From positions 1-64,000 of the forward strand of contig CAXAMN010005380.1 of the NCBI GenBank assembly GCA_963970005.1: 64,000 nucleotides of DNA, read 5' to 3'. Both the position numbers and the translations under genes were made by a program. The notes under the pieces are model-generated. The model did not search any database. It was not told the origin of the DNA and saw nothing but the letters and a program-made list of their open reading frames with translations. Positions 25,101 to 40,100 of this stretch are shown in pieces. Position 1 is the stretch's first letter, and each line of letters opens with the position of its first letter. The DNA is from Durusdinium trenchii (taxonomy: Eukaryota > Sar > Dinophyceae > Suessiales > Symbiodiniaceae).

Positions 25101-28100
25101 TAACAAAGACCTAGTGACTAGTGGAGAATTGGCCATTTGCTATCGTTGCAAAGGTGGGAGGAACTTCTTGAAGAGCGAGCTCTTTCCGATTCCAAGGTCC
25201 GGCCTATTGCCTACTCCTCCCCATGGGAACTAGGAATCAATAAGTTCCAGCTGCTTTTCGAATTCTTTTTCCCTCCAACAGTCTCCACGAATGGGAACTA
25301 ATAGATCAACGAAACATCACATACCCATTCGTTTGTTCTCGTATGCCCATTGCAGAGTTGTTGTACAGATTTGTACAGTCACTATTGCACTTGGCCAATG
25401 TGCGTCTCATGTGCTATCTATCCGAACGTCAAAACGAATCCTGTGGTGTGTGTCGTCCAACCCTCCTCCCGAAGCTCGTCCATGGATGTAGTACATCTCC
25501 ACCGCTCTCCCTCGTTAGGGCCTCCCTTGTCGTATTGGAACCCGTCTCGTAGCCCATGAAACGGCCGAGCCATGTACAACTTCAGGAGTCTGATCAGTCT
25601 GCCGTAGGATCAACCGCATCTCATGATGCTGCAGCAAACGCCGCATGGGCCATGGCAGCTAACAAGTAACAAGAAGTCTTGAGATGGAACCACGACTTTT
25701 ATCGTTCATCCCTGACCAAACCGATCTTCAAAAACTGCCCGTTCTCGGTTTCTCTCAAACATATCCCCCATGCACAAAAGAAAACCTATCCGAAGCGTGC
25801 TCAGACTTGCCCCCCCAACTCAAGACCTCTCTGAGCAGAGTGTGTGTGCTGTTGCTCGCGCCTCCGCATGCTCTTTTGCTGCCTAAGGGGCCACCACCAT
25901 GTGGCACCCCTTCTTGATGGCCATCGCCTGCGTCCCGGTGCTCAAGCCGCCAATCGTCAGCACCTGGGCCGCATCACCAATCAGCCGACTGGATGTGGAA
26001 ACCGGAAATCCACGATGATGCTGTGACTAGAAACGCCCCACCAAACGCCAAAACAGACCTACTAATACTGGTGCTGATGCCGGGCGCATGCTGACAGAGC
26101 ATAAAATCAAGTGTTTCCCTGCACCGGCCGAGCTTGGAGAATAGGCTATATATAGCTATAGCCTATAGCTATAAGGATTTGCACGGCCGGCTCTTTCGAT
26201 CCAGCAGTGATGTAGAATACATAATGAAGAGGTTTTACCGTCCATGTCCGGGAAATTGGTTCATCCAAGTTTGCAATTCAATGAATGGGGGGGGAAGTTT
26301 GATTCATCCAACTTCTACATGAACGCCGCCCTCCCGCCCTCATCCGCCGGTGCTTTTCCTTCCAACGGCTCCTTTGGCCGACCCTCGGGCGCCGGGCAGA
26401 TCGGAGCTTGGGAAACTCTCGATGGTACTCGGCCAGGTGGTCGGTGTAGAACTCGATCACCTGCCGGTCCGTTGTTGGTGGAGTGTCAGGGTGGATGCAA
26501 CCGTTGAAGTGATGGAGGACACCCACCTCTGAGAGAGAAAACAACGACAGTAGATCAAATGGATCGACTTTGGATTAGGGAGGCCCTCTGAGAAATTTGA
26601 TAGTCATGGATAGCCTATTTCTATTGAAGGCTTCCTGCTATACCTACCTTATCATTTCAATATACACACCATGTGGATCCATGTGGATTGTATATAATCA
26701 GCCGCTCAAACCTGCCGGTGATCTAGCAAGCTGGGCTTTTCCCAGCTGAGTTGTTGTTTGCCTAATTGCTGCTTTCCAGGGTGGCTGCATTATAGTGATA
26801 TGGTAGATATACTCGATGAATCGTCTCCACTGCAGCCTGCGGAACCTCAACAAGTTGCAAGGAGGTTGGCTGGTGCAAGAATCAATGTGAATTTGCTTGC
26901 GAACATGGCCTCAAGTCTCGAGGGCAAGCATATCAATATAGATAGAGTATGATAATAGAGTTTGCTTTCTATTGGACATCATCACGCCATCGACTTGGAT
27001 CTCCTAATCCCAAATCCAATGCAAAAAAACAAACAAAAAACACCCCAAGCATCTCGCAGGGGGGGCTGTCACGCTGCCCCTCCCTGTCCGCAGTCCACAG
27101 TTCGCGTTCCGCGAGGTTCGGACCTCGTAAGTCTGGTGCGCCAGCTCTCGCGAGGGCGCGATAATGAGCCCAAAGGGCCCCTCCGTGGGCTGAACCTCCA
27201 TGAAAAGGAATCGACCCGAGCACGATCGGCGCATGTGTAACACCCCAGAATCTACAAGCGGGTGGGATTTTGAGACTTCTTATATTAATTGTAGTATTCT
27301 GTCAGGTTTTCCACAAAGAGCCATCAACATGCACCGCAAACCACGCAAACCAGCCGGCTCGATGTTAGTGATTAGTGCTGTACCCGCACCTTGGCCCTGA
27401 GCTCTTGCTCTAAGGCAGACATGATCATCGGGAGGCCAAACCTCTTGAGGCTCGGGCGACGGCCGAGCCAGGCCACCCGGCACGACGACGGGCCACACCA
27501 TTCCAAGTGATTCCAGGAAAACCACAGTACATAAACCCGAAATCTTGGGGTGCGGAACCAACAGTATCCCAGTCAGCCCACGCACCAAGGGCTCCGTGAG
27601 GCACCAGGATAATCAGTGCTTTGACTTTTGACTGATTGGGAACTTGCCGTGCGCAAAGACATCGGCAACAACTACACGACAGGGTGGCCCGAAAGCATCG
27701 TCCACGAGATGACACCAGGTAACGCTGATGTTGATGACGGCCATCACTACTACAATGCTGTTCATGCCAACGTAAAAAAATGCTTTACAGTACTAATACA
27801 GTATACCTGTGGGGCGCCCATGAGAGGACAGTGTTGTGGGACACTCTTGTAAGACATTCTGGATTGAGGGGATGGACCGATGGACATGTCAGGGAAAAAT
27901 TGCAGGACAAAATCATGAGAGCAACATCATTGAATCTTAAAAAGGCGATGTTAGTGGGATCTGAGGATCTAGCGATCTGAGGCTTAGCCAGCAATAACAA
28001 GGCTGATTGAAAAAGAAGGGCTGAGATGCTAACATCTGAAATAAATTGTGCGAGCGCAGGCGGAGGCATGCAGCCACAGGAGACAAGAAGAGTGGGAAGG

Positions 28101-31100
28101 ATGGGAAACTGGATGAACCCCAGCGCTCACGAGAAAAGTAGAAGAGCGCCTGATGGCCCGTGCCAAACATCCAGTGATAACAACAAAGGTTCTGGGCAAC
28201 CAGCAATTGCACCACGTCCATCTCTACACCTTGATGATTGATTGATTGTGTTATATGGTCCGGTTTCGGGCCTGATATGCGTTTTGCCAAGTATTCCGGC
28301 ATCTGCTCTGCCATCAGAGAAAGTGTCTATTTTGCATATTTGCTGGCATTCTATCTTGCAATCAATCTGACATTCTTTCTGACATACAGTATGTTCTGGC
28401 ACTCTCTCTGGAACGCATTTGGACAATCAATCTGGCATTGATTCTCGCCTTCTACCTGGCATTATGTCTGGCATGCTTTCCGACATTCTATCTGGCATGT
28501 ATTCTTGGCATGGCATATATTCCGGCATTCTATCTGGCAGTGTATGTTGAATATAAAGTATTATATATTTATATATAGTTAAGTATATATTTTTATATAT
28601 ATATATATTCAGGCATATTCAGGCATTCTACCGGGCATATTTTCTGGCATTCATTCTGGTGGTTGAGGTCCGATGGTGCCCACTGCCTGCGATCTAGCAC
28701 TCGCGGTTGGGGTGCGGCGGTGCCCACTGTGATCTTGCACTTGCGGTTGAGGTCCGGTGGAAAGGCCGTCAAACGCGGCGCAAAGACTTGGTCCTGAAGG
28801 CCGCGAAGTGACATTATAAAGCATCAGTTGAAACTGTCCTTTGGACTCACTGCGGTGTAATCTAATCAGTTAGTCGATAGGTTCACCATGGTTCAACAGT
28901 TTCTATCAAACAAAGCTTTGTTGGGTGTGAATTTTCCTTGCCCGTGTTTGAGAGTCCCCGTCTTAACCCCACCTCCTTACCAAAACGACCGGATTTGCAA
29001 ATACTTTCACCTGTTCCATGTGCCAAGGCCAACGATCCATTTTGGGACAAGAGACACCAGCGTCTTTCCGCTGCCTGTGAAGGCAATTCCTGGGAAAGAC
29101 CGGTCGCATCCCGGGAAGACGCAGCCAACGAGTTCGTTCCGACACCGATCTGCGGATGACATCCACGAGCGACCCAAACGGCCGGTGTAGGTGCTGAACA
29201 TCGGGGAATGTCTACAGCCTAGCGGGGCCTAGCGGCCAAGCACCACTAGAATCAGAAGAAGCCCTCAAAAGGACATCAACATCAATTCCTGGTGGGCGAA
29301 CAGGGCATGGTGCAGTTTTCAGGGCCAGTGGGCCAAGTATGGCAGTCTTCAGGCGTCAGGCTGAAGAGGGCCTGGCTGCCCGATATATCCTGATATTAGG
29401 AACTCCGGTTTTGACCGTTCTTGACCAGCTGCGCTCTCTATCTCTCTCTTTCTTTCTCTCTCTCGCTTTGCAGAGTGTCCTATCCCACTCTGACAGATTG
29501 GATGCACTATGCTGCACTGCGATGATCATAGTACAGTCTAGTGCAGTATTCCCACATCTTCCCACGCCCGAAGTCCTTCTACCAACCGCGCTCTATCTCA
29601 CCCTTCTCACGGCTTTCGTCTGCCGCGTCTGCCGCTGTTCAAGCCAAGGCTCCAATGATGTCTCGGCCCATCAAGCCACAAGGTATGCCCTGCCTCCGAT
29701 GTTGGGACGTTCACCCAACGTCCCCAACGTCTTCACCGAGTCCCCCAACGTCAGGGACCGGTTTTCACCAAGGGTTTTCACCACCATGAGGTCAACCGAC
29801 CACCCAAAGGGGATGCCAATCCTCTGGAAACAAGGCAGCTATGCTTGGCAAACTGAGGAAAACCTCGAAACCCAATGATCCCAGTGGATCGATCCGATCG
29901 AAATGGGCACTGCACCTGTAGCACACGCCATGTAGAGTCCCACACCCCGACCAATCCATGGGATGGGGCCATTCCCGCGTACTGAGCTGAACCCGTTCAA
30001 ACCACCCCAGGGCATTCCAACATCAAAGACAGCTTCACTCGGAAATAAGGCACACACTCCATGTTGACTTCGAGATCGAAATCACACACCTCTTATAACA
30101 ATGTTTCTGATACGGCATGAAAGTGCACCTCTTAGCGAGCGCATCTGTCAAGGAAAGGCCCAAAACCAGTCAAAACCTGTGATTTTCATCTCGCATTTTG
30201 TCCTACAGCCTCGGGCCTCATGCATGGGGCGAAAAAAATCAGCCGGTCGCTTAACCCAGCTGAGTGCCCGAGCATCTGGATCTGCGTTGGCCGCATGATA
30301 CCCTTGGCTTTTAGGCCTTGCGATGAGCGGCGGGTGTTCGAAACAAGTGCTGGGCAACGGGACACGGAGAATGGATCTGCTGAAGACCGGTTTATTCTAC
30401 AAATGGCCTATGTTCTGCTCCTACATATCGAAAGCACCTGGGTATGTACACATATTATATATAACACCTCATGCCCCAATAGCATCCAAAAGGGGTATCA
30501 ACTGTAGGGACTGGTGCAAGAAGATTGCTCAAGTGTGATTCTATAGAGCCATCTGACTTTGAGAAACATGTCCGTCCCCTTCAAAATCAGGAAAACAGTC
30601 ACCCCATGTCACCCCCAAAACACCACACCGCCATGATGGCGAACAAAACCCCGCAGCGCTGCCAAACAAACAGATTGCTCCTCACATTTGGCACATGTTC
30701 CCCTCAAAATGCCACGTGCAGGGACATGTACGTGTGCAGAAAACATCAGAAAACAGGTGTGAAACATGACTTGTAGCCAGGAAGGGTCGAAACGTGACTC
30801 AGAGTCACGGCCGTGCACACGTGTTGGGATAAAGGTGGCCAATCTCACAACTGAATCGCGAGTGAGAACACCAGGAGGCTGAGGCGCGAAAAGTTTGGTC
30901 ACCGGGTTTGGAGCACCAGCATTTTTCGCCACCTCTCTGGTGGATAATACGGCACGTACAAGCCTCGTCCAATCTCTCGTAAACAAAAAGTTGCACATCT
31001 TCACTTCACTTTCAACGCTGGCCTTCAAGGATTCCACGCGGCAAGCGCATCTCCTGTTTTCAATCGACCAGAGCACCAAGAGGAGGCTTCTCGACCGGTG

Positions 31101-34100
31101 TCCACCAACGGGGCCAACGGGAAGCTACCGAAAGTCCAATGGAACATTGAAGAAAGAACGTCTGAGAAGACTCTCACAGGGACCCACCAACCAATACAGC
31201 AATCATGTTTGCGGTTTGTGGATGTTTGCGGCACATGGCAAACATAATCACACAACTCTTGGGCCCACCGTGGGCCGCTAGGGGGCGCCTGGTAGGCTCA
31301 GTGACGACACGTGTAAACTTCCAATATACCTAGCTAGACCTTCATGTCGGGGTGTCCAATGGAGATCCACCAGTAGTGTAGGGTATTCCATTGGAGACCC
31401 CATATTGAAGGTGCTGGTATAGTAGATCTATTTCTCTGTCGGTTCTTTTGAATTCTGCGAGGGTAGATCAGCTCGGAGACAGGACCCCTTGGAACCACCT
31501 ACGTGTGGATTTCAAACAACAGTGGGTGTGGAGGTAAACGCCTACGCAATTCTTGAGAGGGAACATAGACCATTGACTCCGTGGAACCACTTCCCATGTT
31601 AGTTTCAGGGAGAGTAAGTGATCTACACCGTGGAAAACTAACATGGACCCTGAAAACCACTGGTTTGTAGAGGAAAACTGAGGAAACCAGCCCTACCGGG
31701 TCCCATTCTCAGGGTCCATGTTAGTTTTCGGGAGTGTACTAAGTGACCTCTTCGGACCTGCTTTGCATCTGCTGGACCCGGGCAGGCTCCTCGAAGCGCT
31801 TGATGGGCGCAGGGATGTCCTTCCCATTCACCTGTTGACACGGGCGTTGGGTTGGAGGCCATCGCTCTATTCGGTTGGAGGCCATGGCTATTAGGGCCAT
31901 CACACCCGAATGAAGAAGGCCCAGCGAACGCGTCGTCGCGAAGCATCGAACCATCTCGATGCGGAGAACATCACCATGTGAGGAGCACATCACATCCAAA
32001 TGGAACTGAGAATCAATCATACCATCCGAGGATGTTGCCAATGGGTCTTCAGCCTTGTTGCATTTGACATGGAGCGAGTTCTAGGTTCGTGCAAGTTCTG
32101 AATTGGGGAGGGCACAGAATGAGTGCGTGCAACAGAGTCCCTAAAGTGAAACAAAAGAGTCGGTTTCATCCCTCCTCACCGTGTAACCTTGTATAGGAGC
32201 CATGATCGAATCCTGTAGCCCTGTGTAGGAAACCCTTAGGAAGAAACAAATGGGGGTTCTACATGTTTCTACCCGCTCCCAAAAGAAGCAACCAAAAACA
32301 GGGTGCCTTGGCGAGCTCGATCCACCGCTTTTTTCCGAGCTCGATGGAGGTCGGGGTGCCCCAGGCGGGTGGCGTTCGACACCGGTGGAGCTCGACTCCG
32401 CTCAGAGCAGCAAAAGGAGGATCTTGGGTCAAACTTGAATGTACCATCCTACAGGAGCCACAGTCTGACGATATTCCACCACCAAGGTAAAGGATTTCAT
32501 ATGTCTAAGTGACCACAAAAAATGGGTGTCACCTCATATACAATGACCCTTCTCGACGTCCCACACGTCCCGCGTTCTCAGAACTAGGGAGGAACTACGG
32601 AAGGGGTGGACCTAGTGGACCGTGTCGCCAGTGGAATGGCCTGGATCATCCTAGATCTGATTCCTGCATTGACTGGATCATATGGGATCTACCTTCCAAA
32701 GTTACGGTATCGTTACCGTACACATGTCCCTCAAGATGGATCATGTCCCTGCGATGGGCTAGACTCTTGATGATCTTGAAAACTCGCCGTTGACAAATGA
32801 ACTCATTATTATGTAGTTCTTGTATGTTCTTGTCACCTGTCACCTCTGTTTCACAGCCACTTCCTTTTTTCTGTCGGATTTGTTGAGTGTACTTTTGAAG
32901 TCTAAGACCAGCATGCCCCTGATGGGGGTGAACTCCCCACCTCCTGCAAACACCTCCGATGCGAAGTCTCCCCCCTGACACTCCAACTGGGGGGACTGTC
33001 AGGTCTTGCATCTATTTAAAGTTGCTGCGGGTAGCCTTCAGGCTTCCCAGGGCTCGAGTTGCACATCGCACCGCTCTGCTTTGTTTCAAGGGCTCGGGCT
33101 GGGCTTGGTTCTTCACTTCTCAGTGCGGATGCTACAGGATGCTCTCTAGGTGCATTTCTTCAGGAAGTCTGTGAGATGTGCAAGTCCAGGGCTAACATGT
33201 GGAGTCAGGACGATGGAAAACCGCTCTCGTCCGCAAGCACATGACCATAGGGCCAAGGCTCTGGGCACACAAAGAGGATTTAAACGAGGTCCGCATGCCG
33301 GGCCATGTAACAAGTTCTGAAAAGGATCAATACAACATTCCGTCTGTCAGCTCGTCTTTGAACGTTGCTGCTCAATTTGGTTGAATGGCCCAACGCTAGG
33401 ATATGCTACGTAGGCTATGGTGCTATGCACTTTGCCAGTTTTAACTTCAACAACTAATCAGTGCCAGTGCTAAACAGAATCAATGTTGCATGTCCAGTGC
33501 CAAGTGGTTAGCCATATAATATAACTTTAAAAAACCATGCAGAATACTCCTTACATTGCTGAGATCCTATATACTTGCGAGGTCTTACGTACGAGTCTTC
33601 AAGAATCTTTGCGGCCAACCACTGTCACGGAAGCTGTGCTTTCAATCTGGCAATCTCCTCATCTTTCTTCCGCATCTCGCTCACAAAGGCTTCCTGCTTC
33701 TTCTGCATCTCACATTCCTGGGAGCTCAATTTCGCACTGCAAAGGCCACAAAGGTACAGAATAACACCCAGTTCTCCTATACATTTACATGCTCATTCAT
33801 ACATAATCTAACGGTTTGTTGCTTTGAAGCCCAACGCATTGCCCCAAGGTTGCCCCAAAGCCAAGCACCACCCAAATAACCGTTTTCCATCCAAGAGGAC
33901 ATTTTTTCCGGACCGAACACCCTCGATATGAAGAGGAAGGGGCAAGCTCAGGCTGGCATGTTTACAATGCTTTGCAATTTCTGGCCTGTAGCCAAAATCA
34001 ATGACACCAAGCTTCAAATTGCTTCTCCTTCTCCTTGATCTCCTCCTTCACTTGCTGTACCAACCTTGCATGTCGACTTAATTAAAGTCCACTTCATCAC

Positions 34101-37100
34101 CCCACCGTTTTTGTGATAACCCGGTCCTTGAATGCCAAACCACTGACTGTGAAGGCCTAGAGGCAGTTCATTGTGTCTGTCCTGGTCATGATCTTCGAAT
34201 CTGAGATAGACAGTCTACCTTCTCTCCACTACCCGTTCCTAGGACAAGCCAACAAACGTGTGAACAACTCGCACACCAATTGCCCGCCATTGTCTACCTA
34301 GAACCTGAGTGACCCTAGAACCATTGTCTTTTCCGGTAAAAACGAAAGTCAAATGGGTTATAGTAGGCTATGTAACGGTATGCATATTATATATATATGG
34401 ACTGCAAATCCATAGATTCCCTTGTTTTTATCTTGATCCACGCGTGGTGCACACACGTTCCAAACGCCTCGGAAGCCGAACCCCAAGCCGAAACCCCCCC
34501 CCTCCCCGCTGCCGCTCCCTCCGTTCACTCCGGGCCGCTCTTCGGGGTCCATCTTCTCCACGCTGCTCTTGCGCCGCACCAAGAGGCTGCGCGGCCCCGC
34601 TCGCGCCGCACCGGGCGGGCCGTGCGCCGGTCGCAGCCAGGTGCCCACCGACGGGCGGTGGTGAAAGCCCCAAAGCACCGGCCTCGGCGAGGGGATTTCC
34701 GGTCTTCCCCCATGGCGAGGTATGGCATTCTTCATGGTATGAAGGTATGGGATGGTATGAGAGTATCCATCATCCATATATATATATATATCCCAGACAC
34801 GACTAGTGACTAATGGGACTGCCATATATGCCAATCAGTTGGGGTGGTTTGGGGGGTCAATGAAGGCATACATGGCAGTCCCATGGAGTGTCTGGGTATT
34901 ATATATATATATATATTTGGGTCTCCCCCACTTCTGGCTTTCTTGGATCAAAACAGCTCTCACAACCCAGCTTCCCAGGTCAGGAAAAAATGAGTAGGGT
35001 CAAATGGTATGAAGTCTGCTTCAAAGATTGCTCAATGTCCAGCACGCCCGGGTCCACTCTTGTTCTTCACTCTCTTGCATTGCCCGCCCTGCAAACTCAC
35101 AAAAACAAAGCACAACCCCACAGCTCCAGAATTTGGAGCATGATATCAGTGGTTTCATGTGGCATCCTTTAATTTTGTAAGCTGATGTAAGTTGAAGCGG
35201 TCACTTAGGACAAGTGTACTCATGCGGACCAGGTTGCCTCGCATCTTCTGCACTGACACATGGTGTTGTCTCGGTTGTCGGTCCCTCCGCTGCCCTCAGA
35301 ACTGATGGTCCAGGTGGTGTGGGCTGCGATGGAAACTTTGCATAGAGATTCTGCATGTCAGTGGGATGTAATGCACGAACATGGGACACATAGTAGTCCT
35401 TGAACGGTGTGAGGGATGTTTCAGGTGGCTTGGCTNNNNNNNNNNCATCAGCCAAGTCCCGACAGATGGCTTCATGGTGAATGGAATCGCTGTCGACGTG
35501 GTCATTTCTGCCGGCGCGGTTCCCCTGCCCAGCGGCTTGGACGGTGGAATGGGCTGTGCGGGAAACTTGCTATAGAGGCCTTGGAGATCGTCAGCATGGA
35601 GCGTGCGCACATTGGAGGCATAATAGTCCTGCAAGTGATCAAAGCAGCAAGGATTTCGCACACCAATTTCAAAAGCAAGGTCTTCCTGCTTCGGAAGGTC
35701 TATAGGTGGCCGAAAACCTTGAGAAGTCTAAGTTGAACATGTTCATGGACCCGCAACATACTCATGTCCTGTCTGGCAAAAAGGGTGTCTTCTGCAACAC
35801 GTTCATGTCTATCATGTCTCTACTTAGCAGGACATGCAAGAGACATAAGTAATTGCCGGTCCTTGAAGGGAACCTCTGGAGGAGCACTAGGAGCACCCTG
35901 CTGGACCTGGTCAGAGTGAGCATCTTGAAAGGCCAACGGGGTCGGAACACGAACATGGATACGCCTCCGGTGTGTTCTTCGTCACCCCAAGGCCCGGTTG
36001 GCATGGCCCAGGTGTTGGATAGTGGGCTGAAGCCAAGGTACCAACAAAACCGACTCCCCAGAACCACAGGTTTGTAGAGGAAAGTCCTCTCCAATCCCCT
36101 TTTTGTTTGGTCTTTTGTTCAGTGATGGACTTGATATGGGACCGTCCGTCCGACGGATGGTCGGACGCGAACGAAAAACGTCGTGCACAACCAAGCAGCT
36201 CCTGGGACGTCCACTTCTTAGCTGAAGATGATCTGATATCTGTCCTGCTCACTTGCGACCAAGGGACGATCTCCAACTGCGGCTTCCTCAGTGGGCCACG
36301 TGGCGATGGGCCGTTGTTGGCCTGGATCTGTTTCAGTGATACACCCTGGGAGAGATACACATGGAACCTGAAAACCACAGGGTTGTAGAGGAAAATAGTC
36401 TTCCAGTCTGGTCCATGTTCAGGTTCGTACCCCTCCGCGAACCCGTCCGTTCTGACGGGGTCCAAAGATCCAACGAGAAGCACATGGCGAACTGCGAAGG
36501 CACGTGATGGCCCGTTGATCGAACATCGTGTTTGACGTCCACATTAGATGGCATTTCAGGAAGACGAGTGCATGATACTTGGGCAGTTGCACCCCATAAG
36601 GAAATGCTTGATCGTCTATGTTGTCCGTTCAGGGAATAGGGACTAGTCCCTATTCGAGGGATTCCTAGGGTGTGTGCCTGTGCTGAGCCCTACCCAGTGC
36701 AAAGGGGAGGTGAGGTGGATTGAAGAATGAGTTGTAGGAACAGACTTGCTGAACCCACTTTGTACAAATTGAACTAACATGAAAAAACTGCTGTGACACA
36801 GCCACAGGCTGTTATAGACTTATAAGATCTTGTAAGTATGATATAGGAATGGTAGAGCCAGAATAGGGCCTATGATAAGGCTAGAAGCTATGATGGGCAA
36901 AAATGATGGGGTTGGGATAGGTTCTGTGTAGGTAGCGCATCAAGTAGCGTATTTTTTGTGGAATCCAGTAGCCATCTTCGAAAGAAGGGGCTCATGCCGA
37001 GGCTTGTTGAATCCGAAACTGCCAAGTGGGACCAATCATGAGCAACGCTGAGTAGGTTGGAATGCTGCGAGGACTTGGAGCCCTGTGGAAAATATTTGAG

Positions 37101-40100
37101 CTTAGGTTTCTATTGCTCAGCAATTGGTTACCTTTACTTCTGCCTAGCTTTTGCTACTCCAACTACTTCCACCCCTATTACTGCTACCACCTCCTACTGA
37201 GACTAGGACCGTCTTGGGGGAGCTACAGTACCTCTATTGACTTCCCCTCAGATTTTTGCAGAAAAAGAGAGGTGATTGCTTAAGATTCAGAATTATGTAC
37301 AATCAACTAGGGATAGGTCGTTCAACCTGGAGGCCGACCAGTCACTTGACCGACCGACCAACCAAGTCAATCAGTCGGTATCGCCATGACCCTCACGCAA
37401 CTCGACACTCAAATCCCCCGCAAAACCAGTGACCGATTTCTCCGATCAATAAAGGATCAGAAAAGACGCGTTGTTTCATGTGTCTTTCCAAAAACCGAGC
37501 GTCTTGATGCTGGCGTGCTTGAGAATCTGAGCCGACAAGAAGCTGCAGGGGTCTGCAGGCTTCTCGTGGATCACCTCGCGGATGGCATCCGCGATCACCT
37601 GCCGAGCGCTGGTGGTCGACGACCGCGGCGGTCTGGACCTTTTTGTGGGTCCATTGTTCCTATTGTTTGAAGTCCGATTCATTTACAAACTGGTGGTTTT
37701 CCACTTTCAGTGACTTTCAGGATCTTCCACGCTAGTGATTCCGAGAGGGTACATGGTCATGTGCTTCTTTGGGGAGCCGGGAGCGGAAGGCCAAGCGCAA
37801 AGCAGAGGGTCCCAGGCGGGGTGAGGCTCCCTCTGCTTTAGAAGAAAAACGATGCCACCGCTTCCGCGGATCGAATTCAGGCTCCCAGGCGCCATTGTAA
37901 ACATCACAAAAATGCATGGGTTTGATGTGTCTGGATCAACCCAAGTATGAACGAAGTGAACCCCTCAAAAGGAGGTTTCAGGTTCCTAGGCGTTACGAAA
38001 CGGAAATGTCAATCTGTGTGGACACCCCAACAGCCCAAACAGTCCGACAAAGGATTGTTCGGGCTCTGCCACCGTTGAAACCCCTCGCAGCCCGTGCTTT
38101 TAGCCCGCACAAAGCCCGTGCCGCCCCCGCCGCCTCTTCCACATGATGCTCGGCCAGGTATTTCTGGGCTGCGTCCACCTTACCTGAGACTCAACACAGG
38201 GGATATTGGCTGAGCCTGTATGGGCCAGCACAAAATGAAAAAACATCAACAACAAAATATCTGGTAGAGGTCTCACTGACAGAATCGGCTCACTTTCTTG
38301 CCATTGATCGGGGTCCAACATAAATACTTCTATCTTGGACGCTGCTGGGCCTCTTCAGCTGCCAGCTCACTAACACTTGCCCCTCCAGGGGCTTCATCAA
38401 GACCTTAAAGCCTTGCGACCCCCCAAAACATGGTCCTAATGGTTGTTCGATGTAGTTCCACTAGTCACTATGCCTGTTTAGATGTGTGGGATGCAACCAT
38501 TTTCAATCAGGCGCTGGTTTCAAAATAAAGCTTTGTGGACTCCAACTGGCACAGTTCACTCCTTGTTGAAAGCCTGTTGTCAAAGCGCTCTGGAAGGGGC
38601 CCCAAACCCACGCAAGTATTACAGTATAGTAATAATACAATTAGAACGATAATTATAGAACAATCACAGGGTCGAGATGGGTCGAGGCTGTTCTGAAATA
38701 CAGTTTGTCGACCTTTGTCATCTCAAAGAGTCACCAGCGGCTGGTAACCTGCCCTTTTGCTCCCTCAATGTTTCCCACCCACCGATGTTTCTAAACCACC
38801 CCGTTCCTTCCGCCAGGGCACCTTTGGCGCGGACCTTTGCGGGGACTCCGTCTTTGGAGCCGTCTTGGAGGACGCAAAGGTTCATCGGCAAATAATTGGT
38901 CTCGGCCAGCTCCTCAGGAAAAGAATTTCCGCGAGGCATGAGAATTAGAAGAGAGAGAGAGAGAGAGAGAAAAAAAAGAGTGCGGAAGCCAGCAGGTGAC
39001 GAAAACAGAAGTGACGGTACATTAAGTTGAAGATAGGAACAAAAGGAAAGAGGGAGAGAGAGGGAGAGACCCAGAGACAAACAAATTGTTCACACAAAAG
39101 GAAGCAAGTTACGACACACATGGCAAGAGCGAGAGCACTGGTGACCTGACCTGTACAAGGTTACAAGATCTTGATGAGTTACGGTACCCGAGGGCAGTCA
39201 CCCAAAAGTCCTTCGCAGATCTGAACGTCGTGCATCGTATTCAACTCTGATGGCATCTGGCCCACCGAACAAACTCATGGCAACGGCCTCCCCAAACCTC
39301 TTACAAAGCAAAGCTTCAACGTGTGGATGCCATCAATGTGTGCGGCTGGAATGGTGTGTCCTCTTCTGATGCGTTTGTAATGAACCTCATGAACCTCACT
39401 ACTGGATGCCATCAACTTGTGCCCGCTTGAGATTGGCTTTGCTAAATGGCCTTGCTGAGGTCAAAGTCACAAACTGCTGGCATTCCAAAGGCGTCCTGTG
39501 CATGCAAAATCATGGTCCAGCCCCAGAAAACAAATTTTGGGAGGGGGTTCTCTTAATCAACAGCTGCCTTCCAAGCCGGGAGCCCTTTGTTTCGTCCATC
39601 CACTCCGAATGGTTTGGACCTGGATTCCAACGGTTTGGACCTGGAATGTGCAGTGCACTTGACCGTTCAGCACCGAGCCAAGTCGGGCGCCGACCGCATG
39701 GTGGAACAACCGGTGGACTGCAGGGCCCCCCCATCCCAATCCGTGGGGATGGTGTTTGATTCACACCACCACCTTCTTTCGACTTGTCCGAGCGCAAAAC
39801 GGATGTCAAAGGTTTAGCAGCTAGGGCCCAGGGAAGCTGACAAATCCAGTGGTCAGAATCAGAATCATGATGAATCATGACTCTCATACTTCCTCTGGAG
39901 GCGCTCTCCCAGTTTTGCATGGAGGCGGGCCGGCCCTCGAGGAACATTTTCACCGCAAGGGGATTCACACCCGGAAAAATTTAAATCTATACCCCCCAGC
40001 AAAACCTGGCGCTCTCCGAGCTCCCGCTGGCCGAGGCGACGGCGACTAGTCGAAGGCTTCGTCCAAGCATCCACCGGGACCTCCACCGGCCCAGACAAGT

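Noticed and set aside
27425..27715. QVPNQSK or KFPISQKSK frame near 27.65 kb as the DDX41 exon after Walker A
   Set aside because: The exon at 27441-27390 ([17 protein letters not shown]) fits the family and the phases; the 27.65 kb frame does not.
37707..37917. Frame [20 protein letters not shown] near 37.8 kb as an exon of the nested gene
   Set aside because: The exons on either side join in phase into the RIIa-like motif without it.
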